64,000 nt of DNA from Streptomyces violaceusniger Tu 4113. GTDB lineage: Bacteria; Actinomycetota; Actinomycetes; Streptomycetales; Streptomycetaceae. Location: positions 10,044,001 through 10,108,000 of the forward strand of contig NC_015957.1 of assembly GCF_000147815.2 (NCBI RefSeq), read 5' to 3'. The number at the start of each line of letters is the position of its first letter. The stretch's first letter is position 1. A program made the position numbers and the translations under genes. Below, in pieces: positions 7,949 to 14,786 of the stretch. Under the pieces are notes generated by a model, which was not told the origin of the DNA, did not search any database, and saw only the letters and a program-made list of their open reading frames with translations.

Positions 7949-9940
7949 TCACTCCCCCGCCGCCACGACGGCGAGCAGGGCGCCGACCTCGACCTGACGG
8001 CCGGTGGTGGCGTGCAGGGCGGTGAGCACCCCGGCGGCGGGCGCCGTGACGCGGTGCTCCATCTTCATGGCCTCCAGCCACAGCAGGGGCTGTCCGGCCT
8101 CGACCCGGTCCCCCACCACCACCTCGGCGACCCGGACCACCGTGCCCGGCATGGGCGCCAGCAGCGAGCCCGGTTCGGCACGGGCGGTGGGGTCGGGGAA
8201 GCGGGGCAGCGCGGTGAACACATGGCCGCCCTGGGGAGTGTCGACATAGCGACGGTCCCCATAGGCCGTCACCTCGAACGTCCGCCGGACCCCGGCCACA
8301 TCGAGGACGACCCGCCCCGGAGCGGCGTCCGGCCCCGGACGGGTGCTCAACCCGGAGTCGGCGCCCCGCCCCGCACCCGCGCCCAGCACCCGGACGCCGG
8401 GCATGCCCTCCGCGTGCAACCCGTCACGGGTGAGGCGGTAGCGCACCTCGTGCTCGGTGCCGCCCGGTTCGGCGCGGTAGCTCCTCGACTGCGGCTGGGA
8501 CGGCACGTTCCGCCACCCGCCCAACCGCCCGGCCACGGTCGCGGTGCCCGGCCGCCGCGCCGCGTCGGCCAGGGCGGCGGCGAGGGCGGCGAGCTCGGCG
8601 AGCGAGGCCGCCTCGTCGTCATCGGAGGCGGCGGCGGTCAGCTCGGCCAGATGGCGTTCGAGGAAGCCGGTGTCCATACGGGCCGCCGCGAACTCCGGGT
8701 GCCGCAGGGCCCGTACGAGCAGCTCCCGGTTGGTCACCGGGCCGTGGATCCGGGCCCGCTCCAGCCCGTGGGCCAGCCGCCGCAGGGCCTCGGCCCGGGT
8801 GGGCGCGACGGCGACGACCTTGGCCAGCATCGGGTCGTAGTGGACGCCGATCGCGTCGCCGTCGGCCGGCCCGGAGTCGACCCGCAGCCCGGCGATCTCC
8901 AGCCGGTGCATGATCCCCGTCTGTGGCCGCCAGTCGCGCGCCGGGTCCTCGGCGTACAGCCGCGCCTCGACGGCATGCCCCCGGGGCGCCGGAGGCTCGG
9001 CGTCGAGGCGCTCCCCCTCCGCGATCCGCAGTTGCAGCGCCACCAGGTCAAGGCCGTAGATCTCCTCGGTGACCGGGTGCTCGACCTGCAGGCGGGTGTT
9101 CATCTCCAGGAAGTACGCCCGCCCCGCGGGCGAGACCAGGAACTCCACCGTGCCCGCGCCCTCGTAGCCGATGGCCCGCGCCGCGTTGGCCGCCGACTCG
9201 GCCAGAGTGCGCCGCAGTTCCTCGTCCAGGCCGGGGGCCGGGGCCTCCTCGATGACCTTCTGGTGGCGCCGCTGGAGGGAGCAGTCGCGGGTGCCGAGGG
9301 TCCAGACGGTGCCGTGGGTGTCGGCGAACACCTGGACCTCGACATGGCGGGCGCCCTCCATATAGGGCTCCACGAAGATCTCACCGTCGCCGAAGGCGGA
9401 GGCCGCCTCGGCGCGGGCGGAGTCGAGTTCGGCGGGGAGCGCGGCCAGTTCGCGGACCACCCGCATGCCACGGCCGCCGCCGCCCGCCGCCGCCTTGACC
9501 AGCAGGGGCAGATCGTCGGCGGTGGCCTCGGCCGGGTCGATCGCGTCGAGCAGCGGCACGCCCGCCTTGCGCATGATCTCCTTGGCGCGAGTCTTGGAGG
9601 CCATGGCCTCCATCGCCTCGGGCGGCGGCCCCACCCACACCAGCCCCGCGTCCCTTACGGCGCGCGCGAAGTCGGCGTGCTCGGAGAGGAAGCCGTAGCC
9701 GGGGTGGACGGCGTCGGCCCCGGCGGCCAGGGCGGCCTTCACCAGGAGATCGCCGCGCAGATACGTGTCGGCCGGGGCGTCGCCCGGCAGCCGTACGGCG
9801 GCGTCGGCCTCGCGTGCGTGGGGCGCGCCGGCGTCCGCGTCGGAATGGACCGCGACGGTGGCGATGCCGAGGTCACGGCAGGTGCGGACGATACGCCGCG
9901 CTATCTCGGCGCGGTTGGCGACCAGGAGGGAACGAATCAC
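7949..9940 (-). CDS. acyl-CoA carboxylase alpha subunit (biotin carboxylase plus biotin carrier)
   Basis: A 663-residue fusion. Residues 1-450 are the biotin carboxylase, starting IRSLLVANRAEIARRIV, with the ATP-grasp glycine loop GGGGRGMRVV and HVEVQVFAD. A middle BT-type linker follows. The C-terminus is a biotinyl domain with EAMKMEH, whose Lys (about 626) carries biotin. With the beta subunit encoded 11 nt upstream it should carboxylate an acyl-CoA. The linker and carrier on one chain resemble methylcrotonyl- and geranyl-CoA carboxylase alpha subunits (LiuD, AtuF) rather than the shorter AccA2 propionyl type. GTG 9940 is chosen because GAGGAA lies just upstream. The substrate is inferred from context, not proved. 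Confidence 0.93.
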   Translation of the reverse strand: MIRSLLVANRAEIARRIVRTCRDLGIATVAVHSDADAGAPHAREADAAVRLPGDAPADTYLRGDLLVKAALAAGADAVHPGYGFLSEHADFARAVRDAGLVWVGPPPEAMEAMASKTRAKEIMRKAGVPLLDAIDPAEATADDLPLLVKAAAGGGGRGMRVVRELAALPAELDSARAEAASAFGDGEIFVEPYMEGARHVEVQVFADTHGTVWTLGTRDCSLQRRHQKVIEEAPAPGLDEELRRTLAESAANAARAIGYEGAGTVEFLVSPAGRAYFLEMNTRLQVEHPVTEEIYGLDLVALQLRIAEGERLDAEPPAPRGHAVEARLYAEDPARDWRPQTGIMHRLEIAGLRVDSGPADGDAIGVHYDPMLAKVVAVAPTRAEALRRLAHGLERARIHGPVTNRELLVRALRHPEFAAARMDTGFLERHLAELTAAASDDDEAASLAELAALAAALADAARRPGTATVAGRLGGWRNVPSQPQSRSYRAEPGGTEHEVRYRLTRDGLHAEGMPGVRVLGAGAGRGADSGLSTRPGPDAAPGRVVLDVAGVRRTFEVTAYGDRRYVDTPQGGHVFTALPRFPDPTARAEPGSLLAPMPGTVVRVAEVVVGDRVEAGQPLLWLEAMKMEHRVTAPAAGVLTALHATTGRQVEVGALLAVVAAGE

Positions 9941-9951
9941 GGGTTCCTCAC

Positions 9952-11550
9952 TCACATCCGGAAGACGCCGAAGCCACCGCGCGCGCCCTCGACCGGCGCG
10001 GTGTGCAGGGCGGACAGACACAGGCCGAGCACGGTGCGGGTGTCGCGCGGGTCGATGACGCCGTCGTCGTAGAGCCGCCCGGAGAGGAAGAGCGGCAGCG
10101 ACTCGGACTCGATCTGCTGCTCCACCATGGCGCGCAGCGCGGCGTCGGCCTCCTCGTCGTACGGCTGCCCCTTGGCGGCGGCGGACTGCCGGGCGACGAT
10201 CGACATCACCCCGGCCAGTTGCTGCGGGCCCATCACGGCGGACTTGGCGCTGGGCCAGGCGAAGAGGAAGCGGGGGTCGTACGCCCGGCCGCACATCCCG
10301 TAGTGACCGGCGCCGTACGAGGCGCCGATGAGCACCGACAGATGCGGGACCCGGGAGTTGGAGACGGCGTTGATCATCATGGCGCCGTGTTTGATGATCC
10401 CGCCCTGCTCGTAGTCGCGGCCGACCATGTAGCCGGTGGTGTTGTGCAGGAAGAGCAGCGGGATGTCGCGCTGGTTGGCGAGCTGGATGAACTGCGCGGC
10501 CTTCTGGGACTCCTCGCTGAACAGCACTCCCTGGGCGTTGGCCAGGATGCCCACCGGATAGCCGTGCAGCGCGGCCCAGCCGGTGGCCAGGCTGCGCCCG
10601 TACAGCGGCTTGAACTCGTCGAAGTCCGAGCCGTCCACGATCCGGGCGATCACCTCGCGCGGATCGAAGGGGACCTTGAGATCGCCGGGGACGATGCCGA
10701 GCAGCTCCTCGGCGTCGTACTTCGGCGGTTCGGCGGGCCCCGGATCGGCGTGCGCCTTGCGCCAGTTGAGGCGGGCGACGACCCGGCGGGCCTGGCGCAA
10801 CGCGTCGGGCTCGTCGCCGGCGAAGTAGTCGGCGAGGCCGGAGGTGCGGGCGTGCATCTCGGCGCCGCCCAGCGATTCGTCGTCGCTCTCCTCGCCGGTG
10901 GCCATCTTCACCAGCGGCGGACCGCCCAGAAAGACCTTGGAGCGCTCCTTGACCATGATCACGTGGTCGGACATCCCGGGGATGTACGCGCCTCCGGCGG
11001 TGGAGTTGCCGAAGACCACGGCGATCGTGGGGATTCCGGCGGCGGACAGCCGGGTGAGATCGCGGAACATCGCCCCGCCCGGGATGAAGATCTCCTTCTG
11101 GGAGGGGAGATCGGCGCCGCCGGACTCGACGAGGCTGACGAGCGGGAGCCGGTTGGCGCGGGCGATCTCATGGGCGCGCAGCGACTTCTTGAGCGTCCAG
11201 GGGTTGCTGGCCCCGCCGCGTACGGTCGGGTCGTTGGCGCTGATCAGGCACTCCACACCGGAGATCACCCCGATGCCGGTGACGAGCGAGGCCCCCACCG
11301 GATACTCGCTGCCCCAGCCCGCCAGCGGCGACAGCTCCAGGAAGGGGGTGTCGGGGTCGAGCAGCAGCTCGATCCGCTCGCGGACCAGCAGCTTGCCGCG
11401 CTTGCGATGGCGCTGGACGTATTTCTCACCGCCCCCGGCGAGCGCCTTGGCGTGCTCGCCCTCCAACTCGGCGAGCTTGGCGAGCATCGCCTCCCGATGG
11501 GCCGTGTGATCGGCGCCTGCGGGGTCGAGCGCGGACGCGAGCGCGGTCAA
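9952..11550 (-). CDS. acyl-CoA carboxylase beta subunit (carboxyltransferase)
   Basis: A 532-residue carboxyltransferase with two crotonase-like halves. The N-terminal half contains YVQRHRKRGKLLVRERIELL, VESGGADLPSQKE and FGNSTAGGAYIPGMSD. The C-terminal half contains GILANAQGVLFSEESQKAAQFI and FLHNTTGYMVG, all typical of methylcrotonyl-CoA carboxylase beta subunits and the closely related geranyl-CoA enzyme. It transfers carboxyl from biotin to the gamma carbon of an enoyl-CoA in that family. An ATG at 11592 would overlap the preceding gene by 46 bp. The preferred start is TTG 11550, seven bases after GGAGG and overlapping the AtuA-like stop as TTGA. It forms a tight pair with the alpha subunit. 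Confidence 0.93.
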   Translation of the reverse strand: MTALASALDPAGADHTAHREAMLAKLAELEGEHAKALAGGGEKYVQRHRKRGKLLVRERIELLLDPDTPFLELSPLAGWGSEYPVGASLVTGIGVISGVECLISANDPTVRGGASNPWTLKKSLRAHEIARANRLPLVSLVESGGADLPSQKEIFIPGGAMFRDLTRLSAAGIPTIAVVFGNSTAGGAYIPGMSDHVIMVKERSKVFLGGPPLVKMATGEESDDESLGGAEMHARTSGLADYFAGDEPDALRQARRVVARLNWRKAHADPGPAEPPKYDAEELLGIVPGDLKVPFDPREVIARIVDGSDFDEFKPLYGRSLATGWAALHGYPVGILANAQGVLFSEESQKAAQFIQLANQRDIPLLFLHNTTGYMVGRDYEQGGIIKHGAMMINAVSNSRVPHLSVLIGASYGAGHYGMCGRAYDPRFLFAWPSAKSAVMGPQQLAGVMSIVARQSAAAKGQPYDEEADAALRAMVEQQIESESLPLFLSGRLYDDGVIDPRDTRTVLGLCLSALHTAPVEGARGGFGVFRM

Positions 11551-13295
11551 AGCAGTACCTCCGGTATGTCCAGATGGCGTGAGCGCAGCCATTCGCCGAC
11601 GGCCTTGGCCTGGGGGTCGAAACGGGCCTGCGCGGCGACGCCCTCGCCGAGCAGACCCTCCACGACGAAGTTCAGGGCCCGCAGCCGGGGCAGCGGATGG
11701 CGGGTGATCTTCAACGGGGCCGTCTCCGGGAGCAGTTCGCGCAGCCGGTCGACGGTGAGGGTGTGGGCCAGCCAGCGCCAGGCGTCCTCGCTTCGCGCCC
11801 AGACGCCGATGTTGGCGCTGCCGCCCTTGTCACCGCTGCGGGCCCCGGCGATCGCGCCCAGCGGGGCGCGGCGGGTCGGCCCGGGCGACAGCGGCGGCGG
11901 AAGGGACGGCGTCAGGGGCGGCGGAAGGGACGGTCGAAGGGACGGCGTCAGGGACGGCTCGTCCGCCGGGCCCTCGGCGGCGGGCGTGGTGGGGGCCGGA
12001 GGGATGGTCAGCCGGGAGCCGTCCGGCAGTACGGCGGTGTGCGGCACGGTGTCGGCCGGGGTGTCCACGGCCTCGAAGACGCCGTAAGGAGAGCCCTTTC
12101 CGGGCGGGGCGGTCACATGGAAGCCGGGGTAGCTGGCGAGGGCCAGTTCGACGGCCGCGCCGCTGATCGCCCTGCCCACCGCCGCCGCGTCCCGGTCGCG
12201 GACCACCAGCCGCAGCAGGGCGCTCGCCTCCTCCTGCACGGCCGCGTCGGAGTGGTCGGTACGGGAGAGGGTCCAACGGACCTCGGCGGGGCGGCGCTTG
12301 CTCATCGCCCCCTCCATCTGGTCCCGTACGAGCGCCGCCTTGGCCTCGATGTCCAGGCCGGTGAGCACGAACACCACCTCGTTGCGGTGGCCGCCGAGCC
12401 GGGTCAGCCCGGTCTTGAGGGTGCGCGGCGGTGCCTCGCCCCGTACGCCGTGGACGCGCACCCGGTCCGGGCCGTCCGGGATGAGCCGCGCCGAGTCCAG
12501 CCGGGCGGTGACATCCGGGCCCGGGTAGCGGGCGCCCGCCGTCTCGTAGAGGAGCTGGGCGGTGACGGTCCCGACCGTGACGGCGCCGCCGGTGTGCGGA
12601 TGCTTGGTGATCACGCTGGAGCCGTCGGGGTGGATCTCGGCGAGGGGGAAGCCGGGGCGGCGGAGGTCGTGTTCGGTGAAGAAGGAGTAGTTGCCGCCGG
12701 TCGCCTGCGTACCGCACTCCAGGATGTGCCCGGCGACCACGGCTCCCGCGAGCGCGTCCCAGTCGTCGGCGGCCCATCCGAAGTGCGCCGCGGCCGGGCC
12801 CGTCACCAGCGCGGCGTCCGTCACCCGACCGGTGACCACCACGTCCGCGCCACCGCGCAGACAGGCCGTGATACCGGCGCCGCCGAGATAGGCGTTGGCG
12901 GTGACCACGCCCGGCCCCCAGTCGCGGGCGCCGAGGAGGTCGTCTCCCTCGACATGGGCGACCCGGCAGTCGATGCCGAGCCGCTCGGCGAGGGCGCGGA
13001 TCGCGTCGGCCAACGCGGCCGGGTTGAGCCCGCCCGCGTTGGTGACGAGCCGTACGCCGCGCTCCATGGCGAGCCCGAGGGTGTCCTCGAGCTGGCGCAG
13101 AAAGGTGGTGGCATAACCGCGCGCCGGGTCCTTGGCGCGGTCCCGGCCCAGGATGAGCATGGTCAGCTCGGCGAGATAGTCCCCGGTCAGCACGTCCAGC
13201 GGGCCACCGGTGAGCATCTCGCGCACCGCGTCGAAGCGGTCGCCGTAGAAGCCGGAGGCGTTGCCGATACGGAGGGGTGGGGGCGGCGGCGTCAC
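11547..13295 (-). CDS. AtuA-like protein (DUF1446 / acyclic terpene utilisation family)
   Basis: A 582-residue protein. Residues 8-430 are the DUF1446/AtuA N-terminal domain: [55 protein letters not shown] and [17 protein letters not shown] Pro/Ser/Leu-rich linker encoded by repeats (about 11884-11960) joins it to a C-terminal AtuA-like domain opening [20 protein letters not shown]. The biochemical role of AtuA is not established. It is required for growth on citronellol in Pseudomonas aeruginosa and is always found beside a carboxylase of this type. The GTG start overlaps the preceding stop (GTGA), and the stop overlaps the beta-subunit start, so the three are translationally coupled. Confidence 0.9.
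   Translation of the reverse strand: MTPPPPPLRIGNASGFYGDRFDAVREMLTGGPLDVLTGDYLAELTMLILGRDRAKDPARGYATTFLRQLEDTLGLAMERGVRLVTNAGGLNPAALADAIRALAERLGIDCRVAHVEGDDLLGARDWGPGVVTANAYLGGAGITACLRGGADVVVTGRVTDAALVTGPAAAHFGWAADDWDALAGAVVAGHILECGTQATGGNYSFFTEHDLRRPGFPLAEIHPDGSSVITKHPHTGGAVTVGTVTAQLLYETAGARYPGPDVTARLDSARLIPDGPDRVRVHGVRGEAPPRTLKTGLTRLGGHRNEVVFVLTGLDIEAKAALVRDQMEGAMSKRRPAEVRWTLSRTDHSDAAVQEEASALLRLVVRDRDAAAVGRAISGAAVELALASYPGFHVTAPPGKGSPYGVFEAVDTPADTVPHTAVLPDGSRLTIPPAPTTPAAEGPADEPSLTPSLRPSLPPPLTPSLPPPLSPGPTRRAPLGAIAGARSGDKGGSANIGVWARSEDAWRWLAHTLTVDRLRELLPETAPLKITRHPLPRLRALNFVVEGLLGEGVAAQARFDPQAKAVGEWLRSRHLDIPEVLL
11884..11960. repeat. in-frame linker repeats inside the AtuA-like gene
   Basis: Repeats of GGCGGCGGAAGGGACGG and GACGGCGTCAG encode the linker pattern LTPSL-PPPL in the AtuA-like protein. 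Expansion changes only linker length. Confidence 0.75.
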
Positions 13296-14149
13296 GGGGC
13301 GCCTCCGGCGCGGTTTCCGGCAGCGCCACCTCCCGCGACGCTCCCCCGGGCCGTGCCACCGTCTCTCTGCCCCGGGGCGCGGCCCTTGCCGGGCGGGCCC
13401 GCGAACGCCTGCGCGATGTCCAGCCAGCGGTCCGCGTCCGCCCCTTCGGCCCGTACGGCCAGATCGTCGCGGTGCGCCCGCTGGGTCACCAGCAGACAGA
13501 AATCCAGCGCGGGCCCGGTCACCCGCTGGGCCGCGTCCTTGGGCCCGTACGGCCACAACTCGCCGTCCGGGCCGGTGAGCTCCACCCGGAACTCCTCGGC
13601 CGGCGGCTCCAACTCCCGTGCCGCGTACGCGTAACCCCGTGCCCGGACCCCGATCCGGGCCACATGGCGCAGCCGGGCGGTGGGCGCCCGGCGCACACCC
13701 AACGCGTCGGCGACGTCCTGGCCATGCGCCCAGGTCTCCATCAGCCGGGCGGTCGCCATCGACATCACGCTCATCGGCGGCCCGTACCACGGCAGCCGGG
13801 CGCGCGGCGGCTGCGCGGCCAGCGTCCGGAGCAACCGCTCCCGCCCCGCGCGCCAGAGCTCCAGCAGCGCCTCGGGCGGCTCGGCCGCCCCGCGCTCCGC
13901 GCCCTCGTCCACGAACGCCTCCGGCGCGGTCCACGCCCGGCGCACCTCGTCGGCGAACCCCTGCGGATCCTCGACGGCTTGTACGGCCCGCTCGTCGGTC
14001 CACGCGAGATGCGCGATCTGGTGGGCGATGCTCCACCCGGGCGCGGGCGTCGCCGTACGCCACTCCGCGCCCCCGAGCCCGGCCACCAGGCCGTCCAACT
14101 CGTCCCCCTCCGCCCGCAGATCGCCGAGCAGAGCCTCCGTCTCGGACAC
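13292..14149 (-). CDS. TIGR03084-family DinB-like protein
   Basis: A 285-residue protein whose first 230 residues resemble the TIGR03084 family, which has a DinB/maleylpyruvate-isomerase-like four-helix fold. Features are [34 protein letters not shown] (metal-ligand histidines) and [14 protein letters not shown] (third histidine region). Some relatives are mycothiol-dependent enzymes, but no activity is established for this group. The last 40 residues are a Gly/Ala-rich tail. GTG 14149 follows GGGAG. It is the first gene of the block and couples to the AtuA-like gene by a GTGA overlap. In Streptomyces this family commonly travels with AtuA-like and carboxylase genes, suggesting a role in the same pathway. 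Confidence 0.85.
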   Translation of the reverse strand: MSETEALLGDLRAEGDELDGLVAGLGGAEWRTATPAPGWSIAHQIAHLAWTDERAVQAVEDPQGFADEVRRAWTAPEAFVDEGAERGAAEPPEALLELWRAGRERLLRTLAAQPPRARLPWYGPPMSVMSMATARLMETWAHGQDVADALGVRRAPTARLRHVARIGVRARGYAYAARELEPPAEEFRVELTGPDGELWPYGPKDAAQRVTGPALDFCLLVTQRAHRDDLAVRAEGADADRWLDIAQAFAGPPGKGRAPGQRDGGTARGSVAGGGAAGNRAGGAP

Positions 14150-14230
14150 GCGTCGCTCCCGTCGTCGGGTCAGTCGTGTGTCGGCTGTCTTTCGTTCTTG
14201 TCGAGCGAGGGTGGCAGCGCGACGAGAAAC

Positions 14231-14252
14231 AATCAAGCACGCTTGCATGATT
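14231..14252 (-). promoter_or_regulatory. 22-bp palindrome, candidate TetR operator of the acyl-CoA block
   Basis: The arms AATCA and TGATT bound a 22-bp site in which 18 positions are symmetric. The centre is CAAGC-AC-GCTTG. It lies 82 bp upstream of the first gene of the block. CAAG-to-CTTG palindromes are typical of TetR-family acyl-CoA regulators, and the block ends with a tetR gene. Binding is inferred. Confidence 0.6.
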
Positions 14253-14306
14253 CAGCCGGTTGGGGCCAGGTCTTGTCAGGTGCGCTGGGCTGGTCGGCTC
14301 GGTCGG

Positions 14307-14736
14307 GTGCGGCTTTCGTCTCGCGCCTTCGCGCAATTGAGCAGCGGGGCAGGGGGTGCCGGGGCCGAGCCCGCGTCGCCGGCCGCCGGGCCGGTGGACG
14401 CGAGCGCCGGTAGCGGCTTCCGTGACCGGCGGGCGAGGCCGATGCCGGACAGGGGGTGGGGGGTGCCCCCCTCTGAAAATCGTTTGATGAATTAGTTGCG
14501 CCAGGTCAAGCGTTTTTCAGAGGGGTACCGGGAGGGGTGGACCGCCGGGGTCGCATTGGTGGGGATCTTGCCGCCTACCGCCCGCAGCCCGCAGGCGCCC
14601 CGGCCGACGAGCGCGGAAGCCGCCACCGGAGCCCACGCCCACCGGCCCACCGGCCCGGCGGGCGGCGGCGGCGCCGCGCCCCCGCCTCCCGCCCCCGTTG
14701 CTCAAGTGCGCCGAAGGCGCGAGCCGAAAGCCGCAC
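14307..14736. repeat. 430-bp nested imperfect inverted repeat
   Basis: The outer arms (14307-14350 and 14692-14736) match with few differences, starting GTGCGGCTTTCG on each strand inward. Internal segments also correspond, for example GGTAGCGGCTTCCG on the left against CGGAAGCCGCCACCG on the right. At the centre CCCCTCTGAAAATCGTTTGA (14468-14487) faces an 18/20-matching arm (14506-14525) over an 18-base loop. No ORF is supported. It could be two copies of a dispersed intergenic repeat in opposite orientation, or one miniature element. Confidence 0.75.
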
Positions 14737-14757
14737 CCCGCCGAGCCGCCCACCGCG

Positions 14758-14786
14758 CTCACCGCTCACCGCTCACCGCTCACCGC
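14758..14786. repeat. heptamer repeat spanning a stop codon
   Basis: Four tandem CTCACCG units run through the end of the FAD/Fe-S oxidoreductase gene. Its TGA stop (14780-14782) lies within one unit. Confidence 0.85.

Noticed and set aside
14307..14736. An insertion sequence
   Set aside because: There is no transposase frame between or within the arms, so only a repeat is called.
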